Source: Barthelona sp. PCE (taxonomy: Eukaryota > Metamonada: BaSk clade). Taken from it: a DNA stretch of 64,000 nucleotides. Of the stretch, positions 48,171 to 57,900 are shown piece after piece (position 1 is the stretch's first letter; each line of letters begins with the position of its first letter). The notes under the pieces were generated by a model. The model was not told where the DNA came from. It made no database searches and was given only the letters and a program-made list of their open reading frames with translations. The position numbers and the translations under genes were made by a program. The DNA lies in assembly GCA_040285745.1 (NCBI GenBank), contig JAUFOR010000005.1, positions 682,001 to 746,000 of the forward strand, given 5' to 3'.

Positions 48171-49409
48171 TTATCGGTGATTCGTAAAGTTATACCCCTT
48201 GTGACGAAGTCTGGGGGGTACATGAACATTCTGAGGGTCGCCGCATCTATTCCTGGTCCACAACCTCAACTTCCTGTCTGTGCTACCTGTGCCCACAATA
48301 CACCCACTGGGGTGGAACGCAATATCGGTTACCTTTGCATTGTGGACATATGGTAGATACGCCATTGGTTTTGTGTCATCGTCGAGTGACCACCAGTAAA
48401 GACTTCCCTCCTGATCACCTGACACCATGACGTTCCTTGCATGTGGGTGGATACCGAACGTGGTGACACCCTGCTTGTGCTGGTATGTCTTAACACAAGT
48501 CTTGAGATTTCGAACATCCCATAGCTTCATCGAGTAATCCTGACATGAAGTGATCAACCGCTTATCGTCGGTGGGGTGGAAGCGCACCCTCGATATGTAC
48601 CGGGGATGGGCGGAGAACGACCTCAAAAGGGCAGGAGTCCTTGTATCCCACAAAGATACATTCCCATCATCACAAGCACTCGCCAACAGTGACAGTGAGC
48701 CGTGCCAATCGCATGAATTGGCGCTGAAACCGTTGGATCCAATCACCTCAGGCATAAAATCGCCCCTGTTGTAGGTCCATAGCACAAGCTGGCGATCGCA
48801 AATGCTGACGAATCGATCATCGCCTGGAGGCACTGCGAAGTCTGAAACCATGCCCGAGTAGGAGCGCAGGTAGTTTTTGTTGGTCCAGAATGTCTCCAAC
48901 GTGGCATGGTGCATGGAAATACTACCCTTATCATCACCACTGAGAAGAATGTGCTTAGAGCGGAACCACCGCTGGCTCAGAACGTTACTGTTTGGTTCTT
49001 GAGGACTGCCGTGCTTTTGGCCGACCCATTCATACTTGCCTGTTGTCGAACTCCACAAAACAAGACGTCCATTGCCTAAACCCGTGATAAAGTAAAGACC
49101 TGATGGTGTACATGTCAGAGACTGTATTGTGCCCCTCTTTTCGATGCTTTTATCTGGGTTCTTAAACTGACAACCGTGCCAAAATCGTGTACATAGTGCC
49201 ATTGCTGGTCTTCTCTTAAATGCCCTGGGAGGCATGAGGAAACGCGAATAGTCGCTTGATGGACGATAATCGTTAAACTTTTGCCCAAATGGTGCAACTT
49301 GGAGAGCAGTACTCTCAAGAAAACATGAAAATGAGGGATCAACGACTCTTCGATCAATGTTCTCCTGATGTTCAGTACCTCTCTTGCCATGAACAAGGGT
49401 TTCGCTCAT
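48171..49409 (-). CDS. PFS2: WD40 mRNA 3'-end processing factor, Pfs2/WDR33 type
   Basis: The 412-residue product is a WD40 protein with six to seven repeats. The order and wording of the repeats follow WDR33/Pfs2: CTPSGLYFITGLGNGRLVLW, an NSCDWH segment, LLASACDDGNVSLWDTRTP, ITSCQDYSMKLWDVRNLK, VMVSGDQEGSLYWW and the closing HPSGCIVGTGSTDRKLRLWTRNRCGDPQN, where family members also have WTRNRPGD. In yeast and animals this subunit, with CPSF30, recognises the polyadenylation signal in pre-mRNA. The long C-terminal extension of animal WDR33 is absent, as in yeast Pfs2. The start ATG is divergent from the karyopherin gene, whose start lies about 156 bases away. Confidence 0.82.
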   Translation of the reverse strand: MSETLVHGKRGTEHQENIDRRVVDPSFSCFLESTALQVAPFGQKFNDYRPSSDYSRFLMPPRAFKRRPAMALCTRFWHGCQFKNPDKSIEKRGTIQSLTCTPSGLYFITGLGNGRLVLWSSTTGKYEWVGQKHGSPQEPNSNVLSQRWFRSKHILLSGDDKGSISMHHATLETFWTNKNYLRSYSGMVSDFAVPPGDDRFVSICDRQLVLWTYNRGDFMPEVIGSNGFSANSCDWHGSLSLLASACDDGNVSLWDTRTPALLRSFSAHPRYISRVRFHPTDDKRLITSCQDYSMKLWDVRNLKTCVKTYQHKQGVTTFGIHPHARNVMVSGDQEGSLYWWSLDDDTKPMAYLPYVHNAKVTDIAFHPSGCIVGTGSTDRKLRLWTRNRCGDPQNVHVPPRLRHKGYNFTNHR

Positions 49410-49565
49410 GATTTACTTAGGAAAGAGTGAAGATAACGAAAACACTCGTTTCGTTATTTCTACATGCATACAGAACCCATCACACTGCTCATGTGCCGTT
49501 TTGATTGTGTTTGTCAATCTAAAACAAGCCAACAACCAATAACACGTTTTCTAAACCTTATCAGC

Positions 49566-52500
49566 ATGGCAGAATTACTTGAGCTATTTGAGGGGTTCAC
49601 GGACCAAGACAAGGTCGACCTTGTTCGTGTCGAGCTTGACAAACAAGCAAACGAAGCTGGGTTTTTACAAACTGTTGTAGAAATCATTGCTTCAGAGGAA
49701 GTCGAAGAAGACTGCAAGCTTCCTGCAGCAATCACGCTGTTCAATTCTGTTAAAAAACACTGGAAAGTGGACGAATTGAAAGCCGAAGAAATTGCGCAAA
49801 CCTCTGACGAAGAGAAGGAGTTTGTTCGTTCAGCCCTCGTTCAATTATACACCGAAGTGAGCAGACCAGTAAGATCACACCTGAATCGGGCCATCAGTTA
49901 CATTGGGAAAATTGACTTCCCACATAACTATGGGGATTTGCTGGAGTTTTTACAAGCATTTGGTGAGGCTGCTGTCGAAGATGGAGAGATCAGCGTTGAT
50001 GTTGACCTCGTACAAATAATTCTAGGACTCTTTAGCAGTGTCATGGATAAGTATGTGAATATTGTTGCGTTTTCTGGAGAGCATATGGATGAGATTGCTA
50101 AGGAGATCGAGATGATCGTAAACAGTCTCTTCAAGCCCATCTATTCAATGTTGAACATATTTATCGCACAGATTGTTGCTAACTATGACCGCAAAACAGA
50201 TCTCATGATTTGCAGTATAGTATCTATTATAAACAAGATGACCCAGCAGGATATGAGCGAGCTCATCTCGTCCAAGTCCGAGGAGCTCATCGGAACAATG
50301 ATAGGTCTGACTGAAGTGACCCAGGAGCTAAAAACAAAAATGGCAATCTTTGAATTACTCACCACATACATTACAAAACACTCAGAGGAGCTGTCTACAG
50401 ACCTTGTTATGAGCACCCTTGGTGCTGGATGGACTACTTTTGAGGGTCTTGAGAGCGATAACCTTAACGCAGACGACGTTAGTATCCGTATCATTGAGAC
50501 GTTCAGAGCGATCTCGAAGAGCAAGTTCAAAGACAAGCTGCTTGACTTGGAGGTGCTGCCTTCCATCGTTGAGGGAATCATTGTTCCTTCGTTTCTCCCC
50601 CGTGAGATCGACGTCGACCAGTACAGCGAAGATCCGTACGGTTTCCTACAAGTTGAGCTGGAGGGTCTGTCAGAGGGCACAAAGAAGAGCGCCTCGATTG
50701 AATTTCTGGGTGAACTCATCAAGGCACTCGATGAAGATTCAGTCAAAGTCTTGTTCAACCCTTATGTCGAAAACTGGCGTGACAATAGTGAGACCCGTAT
50801 TTCTTTCATGTACATCCTCACATCTATCCTCACAAAGAAGCGTTTTAGCGTTGGAATCCTGGAAGCTACGGATTTTATTGATATCGATGACTTTGTAAGA
50901 GATGTCCTGTTCACCGACCTTCAATCTATTCTGAGTGATGGCCTGAGCAATGAGAACATGATGGAGCAGTTCTATGTTTCCGCTGTGATCCGATTCATTA
51001 CTTCTTTCTCGCTCCTCATTGACCCTAACATTATTAACGAGTTCTATGTTACGTTTAACAGTGTCATGCTGGAGACTACAAGTCTGGTCATCGGCCACCT
51101 TATGGTATTCTGGTCAACCATCTTGACCCCTTTCCACTTCTCTGTTTTGGACGTCAGCAACCTTGATAGGGTGCAGATGGCAATTACACTGCTCAACAGC
51201 ACTCCTGAGGACTTTGTTCATATGACAACCCGCACGCTCAACATGCTCACTGAGTGTATCACGGAAGAGGGTGAGTACCCACCGCATCTGTGCGAGTTTA
51301 TCCTCGTGTGTTTCAGCAACATGCACTATCTGACACTTACGCATACCGGTGATATTAGTGTCTGTGAGGGTCTGATCGAGCTCATGGTTCCCCTTGTGAA
51401 CCTTGCACTAACCACACCTACTCCTCCCCATTTCATCGAGAACATCCTGAACGCCTTCCTTGCTCTGCTCAACATCATCAAATTTGGCTGCGTCGGTGAT
51501 TTGAAGCGGGTAGTCGATATCAACGGTCATTGTGAGGAGAAAATCGAGAACGAAGAGCCGGATTACGCCACTCGTGTCGGTCTTGTTTCCACTGCAATGG
51601 AAGACCTGAATGATGTTTTCCTCGAGCTCTTGAAGGACGATGAAAGGGAGTACATCCACGCGTATGTGATCCAGCTTCTGGCAGGTTACATCGAGGTATA
51701 TCAGCACAATCTCACTCTAAACGAAAATCTTGAAAATTACCATTACATCAATGTCCTGTCGGATCTATTCGGTCTCGATCTGCAGTTCACCACTCCCGAG
51801 CTCCCCACACCAGTCGAGCTCCCAGAATTCTTTTCTTCACTCTTCGACTTCTTCCTCACCAAAAAACTCTGGGCCACAATCAACAACCATGCAAGTCTTG
51901 TTCTGTTCATCGAGCGCTATCTTTACTGCTCATCTCAGTTGCTGGGAGAGCGCGAGTTCAGCAAAAGGATCTTAGGTCTTGTTCAGTTCTTACTGAGCAA
52001 ACGTCGCTTCGATAGATACAATACTAATATTATCCGAGTTCTTTTCTCGAAGTTCACGTATCTCTCTGATCTGTTCAAGAAGTTAGTCAGGCTACTGATT
52101 AAACGGTACATGGCCGACCGCGACAGCGAAGGACAAAGCTCTGCATTCATCCTTAACTTCGGACTAACATCTTGCTTCTTCATTCTCAGGTTTGGAACCG
52201 AGAAGCTCAAGGAGGTGTTTGATACATTAAAGGATGGACTATTCGAGGTCTTCTTGGAGAAAATATTCGTTGGCACTCTTAAACTGATGGCCAAAGTACC
52301 TCAGCACCGACAGATGCTTGTCGTCACAACTTTCTTGTTGGCTGCCGAGCTTGATGACGCACGTGTAGGTAGTACCCTGGTAGAAACCCTCATTGAATGT
52401 GTGTATAAGGACACCACAGCTACAACCTTACAAGTTGCCAGTGCTAAGTCCAGTATGCGTAACGAAAGCGATGTTGTCTTCAAGAAGATGGCAAAAATTG

Positions 52501-52709
52501 AGAAGACCAGCCTTAATTTACTCAAACTCAATTATAGACACGATATATCGTTTTTCAAATCACTGAATTCCGAATCCATGAGCATTAGTGAGTTTATTGT
52601 TACATTTTATCAATCGTGTCAGAGTATGGATGCTTTTAGTAATCTGAGCTTTGATGATAAGGAAGTTGAAGAGTGGTTTGTCACTCAAATTGAGAAAACT
52701 AGTGAATAA
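49566..52709 (+). CDS. Importin-7/8-like karyopherin (importin-beta family)
   Basis: I start at the ATG at 49566 (MAELLELFEGF), since the upstream in-frame ATG at 49464 adds an unconserved 34-residue stretch. The 1047-residue product is an all-helical HEAT-repeat solenoid. The N-terminal segment has the importin-beta pattern (PAAITLFNSVKKHW, then EKEFVRSALVQLY, PVRSHLNRAISYIGKIDFP), best matching the IPO7/IPO8/Nmd5/Sxm1 group in which the DFP motif is followed by a short linker. These receptors carry cargo through nuclear pores under Ran control. An acidic loop and the precise cargo class are not visible by eye. The stop is followed by AATAAAAA. Confidence 0.72.
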   Translation: MAELLELFEGFTDQDKVDLVRVELDKQANEAGFLQTVVEIIASEEVEEDCKLPAAITLFNSVKKHWKVDELKAEEIAQTSDEEKEFVRSALVQLYTEVSRPVRSHLNRAISYIGKIDFPHNYGDLLEFLQAFGEAAVEDGEISVDVDLVQIILGLFSSVMDKYVNIVAFSGEHMDEIAKEIEMIVNSLFKPIYSMLNIFIAQIVANYDRKTDLMICSIVSIINKMTQQDMSELISSKSEELIGTMIGLTEVTQELKTKMAIFELLTTYITKHSEELSTDLVMSTLGAGWTTFEGLESDNLNADDVSIRIIETFRAISKSKFKDKLLDLEVLPSIVEGIIVPSFLPREIDVDQYSEDPYGFLQVELEGLSEGTKKSASIEFLGELIKALDEDSVKVLFNPYVENWRDNSETRISFMYILTSILTKKRFSVGILEATDFIDIDDFVRDVLFTDLQSILSDGLSNENMMEQFYVSAVIRFITSFSLLIDPNIINEFYVTFNSVMLETTSLVIGHLMVFWSTILTPFHFSVLDVSNLDRVQMAITLLNSTPEDFVHMTTRTLNMLTECITEEGEYPPHLCEFILVCFSNMHYLTLTHTGDISVCEGLIELMVPLVNLALTTPTPPHFIENILNAFLALLNIIKFGCVGDLKRVVDINGHCEEKIENEEPDYATRVGLVSTAMEDLNDVFLELLKDDEREYIHAYVIQLLAGYIEVYQHNLTLNENLENYHYINVLSDLFGLDLQFTTPELPTPVELPEFFSSLFDFFLTKKLWATINNHASLVLFIERYLYCSSQLLGEREFSKRILGLVQFLLSKRRFDRYNTNIIRVLFSKFTYLSDLFKKLVRLLIKRYMADRDSEGQSSAFILNFGLTSCFFILRFGTEKLKEVFDTLKDGLFEVFLEKIFVGTLKLMAKVPQHRQMLVVTTFLLAAELDDARVGSTLVETLIECVYKDTTATTLQVASAKSSMRNESDVVFKKMAKIEKTSLNLLKLNYRHDISFFKSLNSESMSISEFIVTFYQSCQSMDAFSNLSFDDKEVEEWFVTQIEKTSE

Positions 52710-52743
52710 TAAAAACTTTTTTACAATACTGTTAGCTAAGCAA

Positions 52744-53391
52744 TCAATAAAACACGCAACTGAAAAACTCTGAAGAGAAATTTTCTTGGAACGCATCCAT
52801 AGCAGATCGATCTACTGAAAGATCGTAAGACTGAGATAGAAAAATTACCGCTGATGTGATACAGCTTCTTTTAATCTTCGAAAGTGAAGCAATGATGTTC
52901 ACGACAGTGTTGTATCGCTCAGATTCTAAGTCATCGAGGAGATATATGATGAAGAGTCCTGTAAGAAGCAGTAGGAGCTCTGATTTGGAAAGAATTACAG
53001 AAGAAAGAATCCGTTGTATCGATACATAGACCCGAAGATACACTTGTGGTTGGATTACAAATCTTTGTTGAAAAGCTTTCAAATATTCTATGAAATCTGT
53101 TGAAGTTTTGGCCTTGGAAGACTGTGCCATGTCAAAAGGGAAAATTTTGGAGTTTGTTGAAACTATTTCGTCATCAAAAAATTCAGTTATGTTAACAAAA
53201 AATTCTTCAACTCCAAGCTCCGCAATGAATAAATCCCCTGATTCGAGTGGAGATGGTGCTCCTGAATGCATTGGTGAAGCTACAGATACTTGAAGAAAAT
53301 TCTCTGTACTACAGCTGAAATCATCCGAAAAAGTACTTGGCGTGTTTATCCATGTGGAAAACGATCCGTTTGCGGAGAAGGGACGATACAT
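52744..53391 (-). CDS. Cyclin-like protein, start uncertain
   Basis: The open frame extends up to 53484 but begins there without an ATG and has a TAA not far upstream. The first in-frame ATG is at 53391, which I use; it gives 215 residues. The upstream part encodes CGCQTEVPLCKHCSKHV, whose cysteine spacing looks like real protein, so either the start is non-ATG or a short upstream exon exists. The C-terminal half (YLRVYVSIQRILSSVIL, LLLLLTGLFIIYLLDDLE, RYNTVVNIIASLSKIKRSC) has the helical pattern of a cyclin box of the Pho80/P type. The resemblance is weak. It is convergent with the karyopherin gene. Confidence 0.4.
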   Translation of the reverse strand: MYRPFSANGSFSTWINTPSTFSDDFSCSTENFLQVSVASPMHSGAPSPLESGDLFIAELGVEEFFVNITEFFDDEIVSTNSKIFPFDMAQSSKAKTSTDFIEYLKAFQQRFVIQPQVYLRVYVSIQRILSSVILSKSELLLLLTGLFIIYLLDDLESERYNTVVNIIASLSKIKRSCITSAVIFLSQSYDLSVDRSAMDAFQENFSSEFFSCVFY

Positions 53392-53740
53392 CCCGTCAGT
53401 AAGACAGGATAAAAAGGTGATATTCTGTAATACATGTTTTGAACAGTGTTTACACAATGGCACTTCAGTCTGACACCCACACACGATCGAATTCAGGTAG
53501 CAGAATTAAGAGAAAGCTACTTAAGGTCAATATCCAGATTCGATCTCAGAATTTGAATTGAAACTTCCCATAACTTTCAAAGGCTTTTCTGTAGAAATAA
53601 GTACCGTCAAAATGGTAGAAAAAAACTAGAAAGCTGTTATTAATTGAAAACTCATTATTTTTCCTTTTATGGAGGAGAATCTTTTTGGTATGTCATTTTC
53701 TGCCATTTAACAATCAGAAAGCCAAAGAGTCTCTTGAATT

Positions 53741-54802
53741 ATGCAATTAGGTGTTTTAAAAAATATGACTCATATAAAATATTTAACGCTCACTTTTGTG
53801 TGCGTAATAGGTTTATCACACGCAATAAGCGATTTTAGCTTTTTAGAAAAGGGCATAAAGCTTGAGGATTTCGATAAATGTCATTTTAACGAGTATGTTG
53901 ATGTTCCTGTCAATAATACACATCGTTTTGACATGATTCTGGGATACGTAACACCTTGGAACGGTCGTGGCTATGATGTTGCAAAGAATCATGCTAAACG
54001 TTTCACACATATTTCTCCATGCTGGTTTACTTTAAACTCAAAGTATGTTTTGGAGGGTATCAAAGATGTTGATCGTGGGTGGTTACGTGATCTAAAGAAG
54101 GAGAATAATGATCTAAAAGTGTTTCCTCGTATTCGACTCAATGTTCAAGATGTGAATAAGGCCTTGAGAAATTCGAAATGGCAGAATAAGTTCAGAAATG
54201 TCCTGAAGAAGTTTGATGGTTTCGTTCTCGACGTTGGAGGTCATGACGTTTCCACCAACGTTCTTTCTCAGTTCCTAAACTCGATACATCAACCTGTTAT
54301 TATTGCAGGTAGCTACAGGGCGCTTCAACCTCAAAAAGTGCGTGAATTTCAGAGTATGGAATTTATTGTCAAGTTTCAGGTGTATATGTACGACTACGCA
54401 CCTCCCATCAACGCACCTATCAAGTGGATAGAAGAGATGCTACACATGTACCGCGACCAAGGTGTTGCGGGCAAAGTCCTTGCTGGGATGAATTGGTACG
54501 GGTACAGGAAATCCGTTGGAGATACACAGGCCATAATAGGCACATCACTGCTGGAGAGTATAGCCGAAGACAAGGGTCATATGAGTGTCAAGTGGGCAAA
54601 GACGGTTGCTGAGCACAGAATCGACCAGAAATTCAGAGATCCCTTCACACACAAAAGGAAAATAACCAGTTATCATTACCCCACTCCTTTTTCGATCCTC
54701 GCACGTCTTGAGGTCATCAAAAGGTATGGGAGCGGTGTTGCAATATGGGAACTTGGACAAGGACTGGGTTGCTTCCCCAACCTCTATTTTGTTGACAAGT
54801 GA
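53741..54802 (+). CDS. CHID1: CHID1-type GH18 domain protein (chitinase-domain-containing protein 1)
   Basis: The 353-residue product begins with a signal peptide; the in-frame ATG at 53765 (MTHIKYLTLTFVCVIGLSHA) is a strong alternative start. The segment ILGYVTPWNGRGYDVAKNHAKRFTHISPCW closely follows the CHID1/SI-CLP signature, and KVLAGMNWYGY, the SIAEDKGHMSVKW segment and GVAIWELGQGL complete the (beta/alpha)8 fold. The catalytic DxxDxDxE of active chitinases is absent: the corresponding strand reads FDGFVLDVGGHDV. CHID1 proteins are secreted or lysosomal and bind saccharides rather than cleave chitin. The role here is inferred to be lysosomal or secretory carbohydrate binding. Confidence 0.88.
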   Translation: MQLGVLKNMTHIKYLTLTFVCVIGLSHAISDFSFLEKGIKLEDFDKCHFNEYVDVPVNNTHRFDMILGYVTPWNGRGYDVAKNHAKRFTHISPCWFTLNSKYVLEGIKDVDRGWLRDLKKENNDLKVFPRIRLNVQDVNKALRNSKWQNKFRNVLKKFDGFVLDVGGHDVSTNVLSQFLNSIHQPVIIAGSYRALQPQKVREFQSMEFIVKFQVYMYDYAPPINAPIKWIEEMLHMYRDQGVAGKVLAGMNWYGYRKSVGDTQAIIGTSLLESIAEDKGHMSVKWAKTVAEHRIDQKFRDPFTHKRKITSYHYPTPFSILARLEVIKRYGSGVAIWELGQGLGCFPNLYFVDK

Positions 54803-54964
54803 AGTTGATTCATGAAATGTTATGATTACGTTACAGCACCACTTCACCAGGGAAAGAACGCTGTGCCCTGTATTTTTGTATGGTAGGATGATCATCAAAG
54901 TAAAGAAGAACCGACACAACATAGAATCTTGTTTTTTTATTTCACACCTTTTTTAATCCTCACC

Positions 54965-57900
54965 ATGAACTTGCTACGACGCACGTTCAACCAGGTGAGA
55001 AATGCATTTACGGACAATACAGTACCGGAAATCGCACCAGATGCAGAGAGCCATCTGAATTCCAACCATTCTGATCCTCAGCTCACAGCTATCATTGAAA
55101 CTTACAATAATGCGTTTCAGGGAGACAAAAGAAGCTATGCAGAACTATTACTTCAACATTTCGATGTGAGTTTCCATATTTATGAAAACCTAAACACGTT
55201 GGAGGTAAATAATCTACTGTTACAGTACTTTAATCACGGGGAGATGACTGAACTTTTGGGTTTTTTCAGAGATATCGTAACAGAAGACCCTCTTTCATTT
55301 CTACATTGCATTATTCTCTTTATTGACGTCATTCCTAATTTTTTTGTGGTTCCTGAGTTGTGTTTCCAGGCATTGCGTAACTTAGATGAATATAAACTAT
55401 TCTTTAAGAGCTGTGAATACACAAGGTTCTTCTCAATTGGAGATATTGTGGATTTATATCCTAGTGCGATGTTTCCCCATGTGTTGCAATGCTGCGATGA
55501 GCGTTTGCAATCAGAGATGGACGAATCTGAATTCCTGCAGATGTTCGTCGAATCAAAGGATATAGACTGGTTTCTAACAATCTTAAGAGCATCCATTTTC
55601 CCGTTAAAGGAGGATTACTCGTTCTTTGGCGGGTTTGATGATGGTGAAAAGCGATTATGGGTTGATAACTCTGTGTACGGAAGAATTGTATCAGATATCC
55701 GTGGTCTTTTGGGTTTTTTCGATAATGACACCGCAATGCAGTTCAAACTTTTGAGTGGAATCGTCTTTATTGGTTACAAACCGTTTGATATTGACTCTGC
55801 AATGTTCCATTGTAAGCAATCGGTTTTGAAAACTGAAAAGCGCATCATGTGTGAGCCTGCCCACAACGAGATAATGAGCAACTTGACTGAGGAGGACCCC
55901 GACCGTATCACGCTCGCGCTAAAGACAATACATGAGATGGTCATTACGAACCCTGTCAACATTGACGCCATTATGAATCTTTTGGAAATCGAAACTTTTC
56001 TTGGTATGTCTCTATTTCACCAACGCATGTTGCTCAGAACAGTCGACTTTGCGGTGACTTCTGCAATGTACATACCTGTTTTCCTCGATGGAATTTTAGA
56101 TCACTGCTTCAGAGCTCTTGAAAGCAATGATCTCCGGTGTATCGAGTTGTATACTGAGCTCATGCAGTTCCTGAAAAAGCTCATCAGCTTCATCGGTCCT
56201 GACGCATCGTTTGCACAGTGTTTATTGAGTTTCGAATGCTTCAAACATATTTTTTCAAATTTCAAGGAGTATGTCACATTCGAGGATGCGTATGATACGT
56301 CCATAGCGGCCACGGCGTGCGATGTATGCGACTTAGTCATCCAAATTGGCGAAAACAACTGCAGTCTCGTGAACAATCAGGAAGTCTTGTTTCCGTTGCT
56401 CATATACGTTTCTCTTAAAAACGATCCAGCCATCACACATAGAATCACACACATTTTGAAGCGCTCTTTAAAACAGAACTGTACGAATCTTATCGCACTG
56501 TTTATAGTCTTCTTCTCAACAATTGCCCATCATTATAGCGACACAAGACTTGATTATTACAAGCAAGTGGGCATCGACACGCTTGTGTTGCTGACGTCTC
56601 TCGTCACTCCAGGCTCAAGGTTGCATAAGCAATTTGGGAAGGAAAGTGGATTTTTCCACTCTTTGAGCGAAATGTTTTCTGCGGGAATCATCAGCTGTTC
56701 AGCACTTAAGTGCTTCCTCCAGCTGTCCTTCTTCCACAGTGGTGAGTTTACATTTGACTGTTCCTGCTTTTGCTCGTTGTTTGATACGGGTATTGATATC
56801 AAGCAACAGGCAGCCAACATCATTCTACAGTTCATCTTCTCTCTGTGGGTGGACGTCAACCCTTTTGTGCTCTTCCATGCGTTTCGCGACGATATCGTTG
56901 GGTATGAGGAGAGTCTCAAGGACTTCTTTGCCATTCATGAGAGAACAGTCACGATTGATCCCATCGACGCCATCATCGGTTATGGCGTTTGGATGAGACA
57001 GGGAGGAACCCGCATTCAGAAGCCGTACCTCGCCCAGTTTTTCCTTCCATTGTTCTTAGGTAGAGACGATCTGTCAGTACCTTACCTTACGTGTCTTGCA
57101 ATTTCTAGCGAGGCAACACCCCACTTGTGCACCGACTGGACTATGTGTCTTCTGGATGTCCTTGAGGAGACGCTGCTGCCGTGTGTACGAATGATTTGGG
57201 AAACAGATGTTTCCCATGACTCGGCTGTTAGTGACGAGCAGAGAGAGAAATTCGCATATTTGGGACTCACTGAGGATTTTCTTATTAATATTCACGACGC
57301 AAAAGCCATGGTAACGCGAGCATTTGACTCAAAATTAAGCATATTGATGGATGAAATCTCAAACGTCGAAATTTTGCTTTTGCGTATTCTCACAAGCGTG
57401 TTCCGTGTCCGCATTGAGTCAGAAGCTCTGCTCCGCTTCTACAAAGACGTTATTTTTTTGGGTTACCTGAGCACATACGCATCTGACAAGCAGGACCCAA
57501 TAGCTAACCAACTTACAACTGTTTTTCATGCTGCGCTGAAGACATTTATGGACATGTTCCACTCACCAACGATATCTAGCTTTTTTGAAACTGACAGCCG
57601 TGTGTTCTTGTCTACACTTAAGTTGCCACGTTCTGGGTATTTCTCCTTCTCTTTCTGGCTGTACGTTGGTTACATTCCGCAACAGAGGCATTCTGTGCTC
57701 AGTTTCGTTCAGAACTACAATCCTCAGATGAAAATAGTTGAGCCTGACATCACAGTAACAATTAACACTGGTGGCGTCATGTTCTTGACGTATTCCAATC
57801 TGAGAGTAGCCGTGTGTCATGAGTTTCCTGTTGCTGAATGGGTGCATATAACTGTTGGTGCTTCTAAAACCTCGCTGATAACTTCTATCAACGGGAAGAC

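Noticed and set aside
49464-49565. The upstream ATG of the karyopherin gene
   Set aside because: The extra 34 residues look unlike importin N-termini, whereas MAELLELFEGF at 49566 fits. It stays possible without transcript data.
54929-54964. A TTG start for the BEACH-FYVE gene
   Set aside because: The twelve extra codons are a translated pyrimidine-rich leader, and the ATG at 54965 is the first true start.
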